Source of the DNA: Psychrobacter sp. 1044 | GTDB taxonomy: Bacteria; Pseudomonadota; Gammaproteobacteria; Pseudomonadales; Moraxellaceae | Direction of reading: 5' to 3' | NCBI RefSeq assembly: GCF_904846525.1 | Contig: NZ_CAJHAZ010000002.1 | Coordinates: 62,001-126,000 of the forward strand | DNA: 64,000 bases | Shown: piece by piece, positions 7,965 to 14,878 of the stretch | Position numbering within the stretch: position 1 is the stretch's first letter | How the letters are laid out: the number at the start of each line of letters is the position of its first letter | The notes under the pieces: model-generated | Seen by the model: only the letters and a program-made list of their open reading frames with translations | Told to the model about the DNA's origin: nothing | Database searches by the model: none | Position numbers and translations under genes: made by a program

Positions 7965-8974
7965 ACCCCCTCCTGCAATTCAACAAGCAGTCTCTGATAA
8001 GCTTTGTTTGTGTTCTCACCTTTGCGCTTATTGGCTTTTAGATATTCCGTAGTTTGGGCTACGCTCATGCCTGGTAGCGGCTCTTTCCAGTGCCAGTTAT
8101 CTACAACTGGTGCTGTTGGTCTTGTATCAATCATTGGTCTATCTATCTGGTGACTAGGATGGTAAGCATCAGGTTGTTGGTATCTAGCTGGTGCGTTTGG
8201 ATTATTCCAATCCTCGTCATCAATACTGAAAGGCTTCTCTGAGACTGGTACAAGCTTACGAAATTTAATTTCGTTATTTATCCAAGTAGTGAATGCGCTA
8301 GTCCAGCACTTGTATTGAATACCTTTCGCTTTTGTTCCACTTTCGAATGTATCTAAAAATAAAGGTATGTTGATTCCGTACTCATTCATCTTAGCTACTT
8401 GGTTTTCAGTAGGTTTAAAATCATTAGGATAATCAGTGAGCTTTTTAACGGTTTTTTTTGATGGTTTCTTTTTAGCACCAATATCTGTGTTTACATTTGT
8501 GTTTACATCTGGATTACTATCTGTGTTTACATCTGGTATTGGTTGGTCATTTTTGACTAATGCATTGGACATTTCTGAACAATCCATTGGACATTTTTGA
8601 CCATTGCATTGGTCGTTTTTGTCCAATGCAATGGTCATTTTTGAACAATGGCTTGTATCAAGGCTTTCAGCGCAATATTCAGGCATTGAGTACCACTTTG
8701 TGCGGTCATAACCCTTCTTGTTGTAGTTGCCAGCCAGTAATAAACCTTCTGCTACCATGCTTTTTAGTAGTCGTTGGATTATTTTTGCTGACTTGAGGTA
8801 AGGAAACAGTTTAAAGAAGGCTTCTGCACTGTTGTACGTCCAGTAATAACCGTCATGCAAGTTGGTGCCATTAGCTTTGTTTTTATCTAGCCAGAAGCGC
8901 ATATTCTGCAATATGACCGCTTTTTCCACGCCATGTTCGACTGCATCATCTACATTAAAAATATGCATTGTCAT
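7961..8974 (-). CDS. Phage replication initiation protein (O-like)
   Basis: 337 residues. The N-terminal 100 residues resemble the winged-helix replication initiators of lambda O type and host DnaT-like proteins (VEKAVILQNMRFWLDKNKA, then WTYNSAEAFFKLFPYL). A Thr/Asn/Asp-rich linker follows, then a block with DYPNDFKPTENQVAKMNEYG and KCWTSAFTTWINNEIKF, typical of the DnaT C-terminal single-strand-binding domain. It should bind the phage origin and load the helicase. The linker-coding DNA (8543-8652) carries five 22-bp iterons, the probable origin. GGAG lies 8 nt before the ATG. It heads the coupled chain of small genes. Confidence 0.8.
   Translation of the reverse strand: MTMHIFNVDDAVEHGVEKAVILQNMRFWLDKNKANGTNLHDGYYWTYNSAEAFFKLFPYLKSAKIIQRLLKSMVAEGLLLAGNYNKKGYDRTKWYSMPEYCAESLDTSHCSKMTIALDKNDQCNGQKCPMDCSEMSNALVKNDQPIPDVNTDSNPDVNTNVNTDIGAKKKPSKKTVKKLTDYPNDFKPTENQVAKMNEYGINIPLFLDTFESGTKAKGIQYKCWTSAFTTWINNEIKFRKLVPVSEKPFSIDDEDWNNPNAPARYQQPDAYHPSHQIDRPMIDTRPTAPVVDNWHWKEPLPGMSVAQTTEYLKANKRKGENTNKAYQRLLVELQEGV
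8543..8652. repeat. Five tandem 22-bp iterons, probable phage origin
   Basis: Units start at 8543, 8565, 8587, 8609 and 8631. On the plus strand each reads close to TTGGWCATTTTTGACCAA followed by TGCA, and the core is itself an inverted repeat (TTGGTCA, spacer, TGACCAA). Twenty-two is not a multiple of three, so the encoded peptide repeats only every third unit; the DNA, not the protein, is conserved. Adjacent TGTGTTTACAT repeats (8486, 8498, 8522) form an AT-rich flank that could be the unwinding element. Lambda places its origin iterons inside gene O in the same way. Confidence 0.8.
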
Positions 8975-9048
8975 TGCTTTAGCTCCAATTTCCTAAACTC
9001 AATAGCCCATACCCACTGGTCGCTATCTCTATCACGTTGCAAGCCTAT

Positions 9049-9282
9049 TTATTTGACCTCAAACGCTGGCTGAATACCAAGCAGCCTTAAACCCTTCTTG
9101 CTTAAAATAAACTCTAAACGGTCACCTATTGCTAAGTTTGGATGATCCATTCCTGAGCGTGGATAAGTGCCATGTTTCACCAACGTGGTAAAGCCAGTAG
9201 ACAAGCCTTTTGCGGCCGACTGTTGAAAGTCTTTGTCCGTGATAACTCTATGTAACCTTGGCTTACTACCAATGACAGCCAT
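9049..9282 (-). CDS. Small hypothetical phage protein
   Basis: 77 residues from the ATG at 9282, which overlaps the previous stop as TGATG and has GAGG 8 nt upstream. It is soluble and basic in the first half (MAVIGSKPRLHRVITDKDF) with a small beta-rich end (GDRLEFILSKKGLRLLGI). No family is recognised. It lies between the Rha-type gene and the replication gene. Confidence 0.55.
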   Translation of the reverse strand: MAVIGSKPRLHRVITDKDFQQSAAKGLSTGFTTLVKHGTYPRSGMDHPNLAIGDRLEFILSKKGLRLLGIQPAFEVK

Positions 9283-10025
9283 CACACAACCCTCAACTGA
9301 CCAGATGGCTTGTTTTGCATCAACTTTGCGATATGCGCCACGCCTGCCGCGGTAAACTTAACTTGGACAGTCGCAAAATCATAACCATCCTTATCTGCAT
9401 AATTGCCTATCTTCTGAGTCATAAAGCCTTGCTTAATACGGTGAGCATGTGCGTTTAGCTTGCCGTTATCGTCTCGATACAGGAATCGTGACGACATGGG
9501 CTTGCTTTTATCTAGACAACGCCTTACAAACTCTCGTTCCGGTATACCAACGGCTTTTGCTGTCTCACGTATGCCAAGTGAGCCTTTAGCGTGACTGAGC
9601 GTGTCTAGTGCAGCAGCTTTTGGCTGTAACAACTGAATTTGAGAGTTGGCATGCTCTTTTGCCTCTTCACTCGTTACCAGTGCTTTAAGGGCTGATATAT
9701 AATCTTGTGGTAATGCAACGACTGGCTGCGATACTTGCTGTTCTAACTCAGCCCAACGACGATTTATACGAACGCGCAAGTTTCTGCTATACCCAGTCAT
9801 AAGGTCAATCGTCTGTTCTTTGGTGAGTAGGAACTCTCTATACGTCTGGCCGTTATCTGCTGTAAAAAACGACTCTCCAATTATGGATAGTGACTCCTGA
9901 GCCAAAGTTTCATTAAGCAGCTCAATATCTCGAACAACATGACCATGCTGCTTATCTGCTAGCTTGGCTATTTCACGACTAGACATGGTTTTATCGATTT
10001 CGCTTACTTGCATAATGTTTTGCAT
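9282..10025 (-). CDS. Phage Rha-family regulator with KilAC antirepressor domain
   Basis: 247 residues from the ATG at 10025, chosen because GGAG lies 9 nt upstream (an in-frame TTG at 10040 overlaps that site). The N-terminal 100 residues match phage regulatory protein Rha (MSSREIAKLADKQHGHVVRDIE, then YREFLLTKEQTIDLMTGYS, then RINRRWAELE). The C-terminal 100 residues match the KilAC/ANT domain (KGSLGIRETAKAVGIPEREF, SSRFLYRDDNGKL, QKIGNYADKDGYDFATVQVKFTAAG, cited in parts). Such proteins counter repressors or modulate lysogeny. It is early rightward, after the cII-like gene. Confidence 0.85.
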   Translation of the reverse strand: MQNIMQVSEIDKTMSSREIAKLADKQHGHVVRDIELLNETLAQESLSIIGESFFTADNGQTYREFLLTKEQTIDLMTGYSRNLRVRINRRWAELEQQVSQPVVALPQDYISALKALVTSEEAKEHANSQIQLLQPKAAALDTLSHAKGSLGIRETAKAVGIPEREFVRRCLDKSKPMSSRFLYRDDNGKLNAHAHRIKQGFMTQKIGNYADKDGYDFATVQVKFTAAGVAHIAKLMQNKPSGQLRVV

Positions 10026-10064
10026 GGTTATATACTCCAATTTCTAGTTTCACTTTGTTGGAAG

Positions 10065-10096
10065 CCCTAATCAGTTGCACCTGATTAGGGTTTTTT
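10065..10096 (+). terminator. Plus-strand terminator facing the early rightward operon
   Basis: A perfect 10-bp stem, CCCTAATCAG (10065-10074) with CTGATTAGGG (10081-10090), loop TTGCAC, then six T on the plus strand. All neighbouring genes are on the minus strand, where the hairpin has no T-run. It would end an antisense transcript, or act as a hairpin in the mRNA just ahead of the Rha-type gene. Confidence 0.7.
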
Positions 10097-10162
10097 ATTG
10101 CCTGCGTTTTATGTGCAGTAGATAATCTGTAGTGGTCCAATCGATCATAGGACCAACAATAA

Positions 10163-10504
10163 TCACAACACACCTTTCGGCAATGAGTGCCCTGATAGCA
10201 GACGACGCATAAAATCAGGGGAGCTTGCTGCGTGTTGAAAAAATACGGCAGTGGCATCGACGATTTCAGGGTCGCAGTAAATGTAATCCTGCGGCACCAC
10301 CTTTAGTCCCAATACCGTCAACATGCTTGCGACCAAATCTAGGTCGTTATTTACCATGCGATTAACCTTGTCTTTATTAGCGCCTGTCTCGTTGCATACC
10401 TTGGTTTGAGAAACGGTTGAGAATCGTTGAGAAATCAGATGATGCGCTTCGCGTGCTTTCTCACGGTGTTCATCTGATAATGCATGTATCGGCTTATGGC
10501 ACAT
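10163..10504 (-). CDS. CII-like phage transcriptional regulator
   Basis: 113 residues. The centre, STVSQTKVCNETGANKDKVNRMVNN (helix-turn-helix about residues 30-55), followed by LDLVASMLTVLGLKVVP, has the shape of the lambda CII family, which activates the lysogenic promoters. The gene follows cro with a 2-nt gap, the position of cII. GAGGA lies 9 nt before the ATG. The sequence similarity I can judge is modest, so the call leans on domain shape plus position. About 140 bp between it and the Rha-type gene hold only the plus-strand hairpin. Confidence 0.65.
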   Translation of the reverse strand: MCHKPIHALSDEHREKAREAHHLISQRFSTVSQTKVCNETGANKDKVNRMVNNDLDLVASMLTVLGLKVVPQDYIYCDPEIVDATAVFFQHAASSPDFMRRLLSGHSLPKGVL

Positions 10505-10506
10505 GG

Positions 10507-10689
10507 TTAAGCTTCCTCTGGTTGTTGTTCAGCTTCGCGCTTATCGATAATTTCTTTAATCTGATATTCGCGAAGCTCTGGGATTTTTTCATCGCTCCAC
10601 TGCGATACGGCAGAATGTCTAATGCCAAGCATGCGAGCTAACTCATTGACAGATCCGTCGGCAACTTGAAGCGCCTCATCCTTAGTCAT
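10507..10689 (-). CDS. Cro-like repressor
   Basis: 60 residues, nearly all one helix-turn-helix: EALQVADGSVNELARMLGI then RHSAVSQWSDEKIPELREYQ, matching small Cro/DicC-type proteins. It is divergent from cI and the first gene of the rightward promoter at 10731-10759. AAGG lies 8 nt before the ATG at 10689. It should bind the same 18-bp operators as CI and shut off repressor synthesis. Confidence 0.85.
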   Translation of the reverse strand: MTKDEALQVADGSVNELARMLGIRHSAVSQWSDEKIPELREYQIKEIIDKREAEQQPEEA

Positions 10690-10712
10690 AATAGTTACCT
10701 TTTTTATTAATA

Positions 10713-10778
10713 AAGTAAGTTAAGTTACCTATTAAAGCACAGAAAACTTACCTTATCAAGTGGTAAGATAACTTACTT
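10713..10778. promoter_or_regulatory. OR-like operator region with rightward promoter
   Basis: Minus-strand promoter TTGATA (10754-10759), 17-bp spacer, TTTAAT (10731-10736), which would drive cro. Three 18-bp operator copies on the minus strand: AGGTAACTTAACTTACTT (10713-10730, at the start site), AGGTAAGTTTTCTGTGCT (10736-10753, in the promoter spacer) and AAGTAAGTTATCTTACCA (10761-10778, toward cI). The consensus AGGTAAGTTWWCTTACTT is an imperfect palindrome. Two more copies lie at 15851-15902. The layout matches lambda OR1-OR3. Confidence 0.82.
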
Positions 10779-10795
10779 GCATTACAGGAGGATTT

Positions 10796-11443
10796 ATGGA
10801 AACTTTAGGTCAGAGAGTGTTAAAACTTAGAAAAGATAAGAAGATGTCTCGTGAAGCGTTGGGTGCCAAAATAGGCGTGTCAAAAACAGCAATTAAGAAC
10901 TGGGAAGATGATGAAAATGCGCCAAAATTAGAATATCTACAATTATTATCTGATTATTTTAAATGCAGCGTTGAATACTTGACTGACGGCACTGGTGATG
11001 GCGATAACTTTAAAAAAATACAAGAAAAGTCAGTTAGACGAGCGCCAGTTTTAAACTATGTTCAAGCAGGTGAATTTTGCGAATATCATGATGAGGCTAT
11101 ATCTGACGAGTTTGAACCTGTCATAGGTGATGCTGGCGATAATGTCTACTGGATATTACTCGAGGGCGATAGTATGGAGCCTGATTTTAAATCAGGAGAG
11201 CTCGTGCTTATTGATCCTGATATGCAGCCAAATCCTGCTGATTATGTAATTGCTTTACGAAAAGGTGAGAAGAAGGTTACTTTCAAAAAATGGCGTCCAC
11301 GCGGTTTCGATGAAAATACAGGTGAAGAGTATTCACAGCTAATACCATCGAATGAAAACTATCCGATTATCGATAGTCGTTTCACACCTTTTTCAATTTG
11401 TGGCGTAGCAGTACAGCGCAATCAAGTATTGAGAAAGTCATGA
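10796..11443 (+). CDS. CI-type prophage repressor (S24 self-cleaving)
   Basis: 215 residues. The N-terminal XRE helix-turn-helix (about 5-60: GQRVLKLRKDKKMSREALG, GVSKTAIKNWE) is followed by a LexA/CI S24 peptidase domain. Visible elements are the Ala-Gly cleavage site QAGEF (A91-G92), catalytic Ser in EGDSMEP (S126) and catalytic Lys near K164 (VTFKKW). It should keep the lysogen silent and self-cleave with RecA after DNA damage. A strong AGGAGG (10786-10791) precedes the ATG. Its promoter lies among the operators at 10713-10778, allowing autoregulation. Confidence 0.93.
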   Translation: METLGQRVLKLRKDKKMSREALGAKIGVSKTAIKNWEDDENAPKLEYLQLLSDYFKCSVEYLTDGTGDGDNFKKIQEKSVRRAPVLNYVQAGEFCEYHDEAISDEFEPVIGDAGDNVYWILLEGDSMEPDFKSGELVLIDPDMQPNPADYVIALRKGEKKVTFKKWRPRGFDENTGEEYSQLIPSNENYPIIDSRFTPFSICGVAVQRNQVLRKS

Positions 11444-11550
11444 AACCATACGAATACTACTGGATCTGCCACTTCTTAAAACACGCTACGCCAGTCGACG
11501 CGCTACCATTGGGTTGGTGCGTGTATCGTGAGGCATTAGATTTCGAATAA
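11440..11550 (+). CDS. 36-residue microprotein coupled to cI
   Basis: 36 residues. Its ATG overlaps the cI stop (ATGA), so it is probably translated by coupling from the repressor mRNA and thus in the lysogen. The sequence is aromatic and His/Cys-containing (MKPYEYYWICHFLKHA, then GWCVYREALDFE) with no membrane helix. Not recognised. Genes just behind cI in lambdoid prophages (for example rex) often act in lysogens. Confidence 0.45.
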   Translation: MKPYEYYWICHFLKHATPVDALPLGWCVYREALDFE

Positions 11551-11569
11551 CCAATACAAGGATGTGATT

Positions 11570-11863
11570 ATGCATAAACTAATACTAGCCGCGGCGCTAT
11601 CTGTGTTCGCAATGTCGTCCAACGCTGGAGTCACGACGGTAGACAACCCATTTCAAGGTAATTCTGTTCTGAAGGAATCTGTCGAGATTGACCATCCACT
11701 ATTTGTCAAAGGTTCTGGTGGTTCGCAATGCAAAGGTCTGCCTAGCACTTGTGGCCAAATGGCTAATTGTGAACAAGCTAAGCAAGCGCTTAAGTGTGGT
11801 AACACTCGACTAGACCGAGACAAGGACGGAGTACCATGCGAATCAATTTGCCCAGGTGGTTAA
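11570..11863 (+). CDS. Secreted excalibur-domain protein
   Basis: 97 residues from the ATG at 11570; AAGGA lies 8 nt upstream, so the in-frame GTG at 11564 is not preferred. A signal peptide (MHKLILAAALSVFAMSSNAG) is followed by a short linker and a C-terminal excalibur domain: CKGLPSTCGQMANCEQA, then RLDRDKDGVPCESIC. The DRDKDGVPCE loop is the calcium-binding signature and the cysteines would pair in the periplasm. These domains occur in extracytoplasmic and nuclease-linked proteins. It overlaps the lipoprotein gene by 28 nt and lies in the cargo block between repressor and leftward promoter. Confidence 0.8.
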   Translation: MHKLILAAALSVFAMSSNAGVTTVDNPFQGNSVLKESVEIDHPLFVKGSGGSQCKGLPSTCGQMANCEQAKQALKCGNTRLDRDKDGVPCESICPGG

Positions 11864-12234
11864 TTAGCATAGCTGTCTTATCGTTAGCTGCGTGCACTCC
11901 TGTCCAAGACGAAAGAGATAAGTTTGTTTCTGGCTATGTTATGGTGCATGAAATGTTCTGGTTCGCTGATCATGATGACCCCTACCCATTTACGACATCA
12001 GGTGAAATATCCTGTGTTTATTACCCTGATTTTGGCATTGAGGTGTATTTTGAACCTGCAGGCTATATTGATGAGTCTTCTATTGGCACTCCGCTGAATA
12101 AGGCGGCTGCAGAGTCTCTAAAGCAAGCAGGTCTGACACCAAACGTACCGTATAGCATTAAGAAAGGTGCTGACTTGAGTGAGGCTAGAGAGGTTGGGTT
12201 GAAGGCGTGTGGTAAGGTGATTGAAGATCGTTAG
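11836..12234 (+). CDS. Small lipoprotein, prophage cargo
   Basis: 132 residues with a lipoprotein signal (MRINLPRWLISIAVLSLAAC; lipobox LSLAAC, lipidated Cys 20). The mature part is acidic, with three further cysteines or so and aromatic patches (HEMFWFADHDDPYPF). No family is recognised. It starts inside the excalibur gene in another frame, so the two are probably co-expressed at the cell envelope. A terminator follows directly. Envelope lipoproteins of prophages are sometimes superinfection-exclusion factors; that is only a possibility here. Confidence 0.65.
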   Translation: MRINLPRWLISIAVLSLAACTPVQDERDKFVSGYVMVHEMFWFADHDDPYPFTTSGEISCVYYPDFGIEVYFEPAGYIDESSIGTPLNKAAAESLKQAGLTPNVPYSIKKGADLSEAREVGLKACGKVIEDR

Positions 12235-12236
12235 TG

Positions 12237-12268
12237 AAAAAAGCCTCCCTTGCGGAGACTTGTTTTTT
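12237..12268. terminator. Bidirectional intrinsic terminator
   Basis: AAGCCTCC (12241-12248), loop CTTGC, GGAGACTT (12254-12261) with one mismatch, T-run after it on the plus strand and A-run before it. It ends the cI-excalibur-lipoprotein transcript and faces the convergent 52-residue gene. Confidence 0.65.
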
Positions 12269-12302
12269 AAACTTTATAAAAATAAACACAATCTACTGAC
12301 GA

Positions 12303-12461
12303 CTATGGACCACCACTGGGTACTAAAAAGCACCATGCTTCATAACCATACTCGTGAGCATCTAGCTTTTTACCTGAATTGCCACGTACCTTGCGGAAGC
12401 GACAACATACCCATCTCATGCCTTTTGGGGCAGGTTTATTGTTGATTTTTTTCTTAGCCAT
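12303..12461 (-). CDS. Small basic hypothetical protein
   Basis: 52 residues from the ATG at 12461, with AGGAG 9 nt upstream; an earlier in-frame start at 12491 lacks a ribosome site. It begins MAKKKINNKPAPKGMRWVCC and continues with basic and aromatic residues to EYGYEAWCFLVPSG. The compact basic composition suggests nucleic-acid contact, but no family is recognised. It is convergent with the lipoprotein gene. Confidence 0.5.
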   Translation of the reverse strand: MAKKKINNKPAPKGMRWVCCRFRKVRGNSGKKLDAHEYGYEAWCFLVPSGGP

Positions 12462-12639
12462 TAGATCATTCTCCTGGCAAATTGTAACCAAGGATTGTTA
12501 ATGACCTTAAAAATTGATAAAATATAGTTTCTGACGTTATACCTGTATCTCTTCTTAAGGCTTCTGCACTGCCTTGGTTTTACAGTACAAAACTTTAAAT
12601 GGCTTGGTTAGTTGGTAGCTTTCCAAGTCATTTTTATAT

Positions 12640-13128
12640 TTAGAATAAACTAAGCTGTTTATACTGTTGCTGACCAAGTGCTTGTAATATAATGTCAGCA
12701 AAATAGTCTGCCTGCCATTCGCTATCCTCATGCTTTGTAGCCAAAGTTTCCGAGTAATGTAAAACTGGCTTATGACCTAGTAGTAGATGGCCTAGCTCAT
12801 GAAAAAAAATATGTAAGGCTTTCCAGTCATTTTTATTTCTTCGCTTCTTTACTATTCTTTTATATAGCTTTTCGGGCATTGCTATTGTGACCCTAGCAGG
12901 ATCACATAGCGCATTCGCAACATCAAGCCAATCATTATCACTTACAATCTCAATATTTATCCTGTATTTATTCCACATATCTTCAATGAATAAATCCATG
13001 CTTCTGAGAATTGATTTGTTGATACCAAATATACCTATAATACTTTTTACAGTCTGCTCAATCTCTACTGGAGTGCACATAGCAACCCTATGCCCTCTTA
13101 AGTGCCTATCATAAATCTGTTCTGTCAT
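12640..13128 (-). CDS. ImmA/IrrE-family metallopeptidase
   Basis: 162 residues. The zinc protease motif HELGH (H110, E111, H114) sits in FFHELGHLLLGH and a third acidic ligand is likely in SEWQADYFAD (E137). ImmA-type enzymes cleave a cognate XRE repressor, and in ICEBs1 this triggers induction. Here the gene overlaps the 3' end of an XRE gene by 20 nt, the standard pairing, in the cargo block of the prophage. It may regulate the cargo block or form a toxin-antitoxin or defence module. It is not the main lysogeny switch, which is CI/Cro. Confidence 0.85.
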   Translation of the reverse strand: MTEQIYDRHLRGHRVAMCTPVEIEQTVKSIIGIFGINKSILRSMDLFIEDMWNKYRINIEIVSDNDWLDVANALCDPARVTIAMPEKLYKRIVKKRRNKNDWKALHIFFHELGHLLLGHKPVLHYSETLATKHEDSEWQADYFADIILQALGQQQYKQLSLF

Positions 13129-13495
13129 TCAGAACCTCCTTTGCCTTCTTTATTTCATCAAGTAAACTACAAATCTTATCTAAATCCTCTCTATTGAAAT
13201 TAGAGTTAGCAAATCCTGCTACCATCATTTGGTATTGATAAGACAACCCATCAATGGGAATATTTTCGTTTGCAACGCTTGCAACGACTTTTAGGTCTTC
13301 GTCAAACACATACCCTTTCTTATTAAAAAAGTTTTCGATCTTAGGTATAAGATCTAATGGTATTTTGGTACGACCTGTTTCAATAGCGCTTAGAAACGCA
13401 ACTGATTTATTTAAACCCTTTGACATCGTCGTAAGGGTATCGTTCGTTTCTTGGCGAGCCTTACGAACGGCTCTGCCGAAATTCGTAACTGCCAT
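13109..13495 (-). CDS. XRE-family repressor paired with ImmA
   Basis: 128 residues. N-terminal helix-turn-helix (about 5-60: FGRAVRKARQETNDTLTTMS, KSVAFLSAIETGRTKIP), then a domain shared by ImmA-linked regulators and a C-terminal helical tail (DLDKICSLLDEIKKAKE). The likely target of the overlapping ImmA protease. Its promoter (TTGAAT-N17-TAGTAT, 13551-13579) has two 22-bp direct repeats directly upstream, probable binding sites. Confidence 0.85.
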   Translation of the reverse strand: MAVTNFGRAVRKARQETNDTLTTMSKGLNKSVAFLSAIETGRTKIPLDLIPKIENFFNKKGYVFDEDLKVVASVANENIPIDGLSYQYQMMVAGFANSNFNREDLDKICSLLDEIKKAKEVLNDRTDL

Positions 13496-13550
13496 AATAT
13501 GTCTCCTTCAGATGTTTTACCTCAGAGTTGTAAGCTTCCGAGATTTGACA

Positions 13551-13619
13551 ATACTACATCAACATCAATCTTAATTCAACTAAAAAGGTATAATTTTTCA
13601 ATTAAAAAGGTATAAATTC
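13551..13619 (-). promoter_or_regulatory. Promoter and tandem 22-bp boxes of the XRE-ImmA pair
   Basis: On the minus strand -35 TTGAAT (13574-13579), 17-bp spacer, -10 TAGTAT (13551-13556). Two tandem 22-bp repeats lie at 13576-13597 and 13598-13619, sharing the core TAAAAAGGTATAA (plus strand). They touch the -35 box, so a bound regulator could block or recruit polymerase. Confidence 0.65.
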
Positions 13620-13679
13620 TCGACAACAGATCTTTCCCATATCTATAAAGACTTTTATTAGCTATCAACCAATAAAAAA

Positions 13680-13702
13680 CCCACTAGATTAGTGGGTTTT
13701 TT
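13680..13702. terminator. Bidirectional intrinsic terminator
   Basis: CCCACTA (13680-13686), loop GAT, TAGTGGG (13690-13696), with six T after it and an A-run before it. It follows the small secreted-protein gene on the minus strand. Confidence 0.7.
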
Positions 13703-13725
13703 ATTGTCTATCAGACTACCAAAGC

Positions 13726-13902
13726 CTAATTAGTACAAACCTTCTTAGACTGGCTAATCTTGCCATTCTTACAAACAAACTTACCATCTTTGCAATGCGA
13801 TACACCACCCATGCTTTTAGAGCAAGGATAGTTCTGAGCATTCGCCTGTACGACTGGCGCCATCATAAACATAGAGATAAGAAGCGCTGACCAAGTTTTC
13901 AT
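13726..13902 (-). CDS. Small secreted cysteine-rich protein
   Basis: 58 residues from the ATG at 13902 (TAAGG 6 nt upstream). A signal peptide (MKTWSALLISMFMMAPVVQANA) is followed by a mature peptide of about 36 residues with four cysteines: NYPCSKSMGGVSHCKDGKFV, then CKNGKISQSKKVC. The spacing suggests two disulfides. Export as a periplasmic or secreted micro-protein is likely. The repeated CKDGKF and CKNGKI pattern hints at a small beta-hairpin. The function is unknown. Confidence 0.6.
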   Translation of the reverse strand: MKTWSALLISMFMMAPVVQANAQNYPCSKSMGGVSHCKDGKFVCKNGKISQSKKVCTN

Positions 13903-13989
13903 AAGCAACCTTAGGGTTAGATGACGTAAGTTCAGAATATAGCACTACCCTCTATCATCAGCAATAACTATCTTACTTATGTTTATTAT

Positions 13990-14235
13990 CTAAAATCCTG
14001 CCTCAGCATGTGTCAATGCTCGTATCTTAATTGGTACTGCACATGACCAAGCCATACCACCTGTACAATAAAACATGCCATTTTCAAAAGACTCGATACG
14101 AGCTGTAAAATCATTGTTAGCTAAATTGGACATAGCCTCTTGATCAGAACTATCGTCTACTGCACACCATATCTCTTGATGACCTGCGTCCAACATTGAA
14201 CGAGTCAATTCACTACCTTTGAGCATTATATCCAC
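13990..14235 (-). CDS. Cargo protein, first of two paralogues
   Basis: 81 residues. It shares with the gene at 14375-14626 the pattern GS.LTR.ML..G...IWCAV.(D/N)DS...AM, then E/HDG.F.C..G..W..A(V/I)P, then LT..E.G(F/L). The conserved Trp, Cys and Gly positions suggest a small beta-rich fold that binds something through IWCAV. No family is recognised. Start ATG at 14235. Confidence 0.6.
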   Translation of the reverse strand: MDIMLKGSELTRSMLDAGHQEIWCAVDDSSDQEAMSNLANNDFTARIESFENGMFYCTGGMAWSCAVPIKIRALTHAEAGF

Positions 14236-14374
14236 ACTAAACCTCTCTAATATCTACTCTATGCTGCATATTAGCATAACTATATTCACTCACGTCAATA
14301 TAACTATGAAATTTAGTTAGGTTATTATGAACCAGTGAAAACTCTGTGATTCAAAGTGGTAGTAGCTCTATTCT

Positions 14375-14626
14375 CTATAAGCCAACCTCTTTTGGGGTTA
14401 ACTCGATCTTTCTAACTGGAATAGCGAATCGCCATGAACCACCATCTTTGCAGAGAAATTCGCCATCATGAAAAGACGTAATATATACCAGTAAGGAATA
14501 GTCAAATTTATCAATAACAGTCATAGCATGCTCTTCACTATCATTACTAACAGCACACCAAATATGTTTATCGCCACGCTCTAACATTATTCTAGTTAAA
14601 CTACTGCCTACTAATTTAGCGCTCAT
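14375..14626 (-). CDS. Cargo protein, second of two paralogues
   Basis: 83 residues, homologous along its whole length to the 81-residue neighbour 140 bp away (MSAKLVGSSLTRIMLERGDK, IWCAVSNDSEEHAM, GEFLCKDGGSWRFAIPV). AAGG lies before the ATG at 14626. The identity is partial (my estimate by eye is about a third), so the duplication is old or the genes diversify quickly. The function is unknown. Confidence 0.6.
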   Translation of the reverse strand: MSAKLVGSSLTRIMLERGDKHIWCAVSNDSEEHAMTVIDKFDYSLLVYITSFHDGEFLCKDGGSWRFAIPVRKIELTPKEVGL

Positions 14627-14738
14627 TTCGAAACCTTGTATTTAATTAATCTTATATTCTACACTTTTCAGATACATTCATAAATATCGATTTAAATTTG
14701 AATTATAATATTTATAAGTTTAAATAAACAATAAATCT

Positions 14739-14763
14739 AACCCGCCATTGCGCGGGTTTTTTT
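14739..14763 (+). terminator. Plus-strand intrinsic terminator
   Basis: AACCCGC (14739-14745), loop CATTGC, GCGGGTT (14752-14758), then five or more T. It lies upstream of the 304-residue plus-strand gene and insulates it from upstream plus-strand transcription. Confidence 0.7.
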
Positions 14764-14878
14764 GTGTTTAGAGATAAATGATTTCAGCTAAAATAGCGGT
14801 TTTAGATAGTTGCCGAATAGCTACTAATCGGTTAAAGTCGAGTAAAATATTGATTTACAAATTTAAGCGATTGATGAT

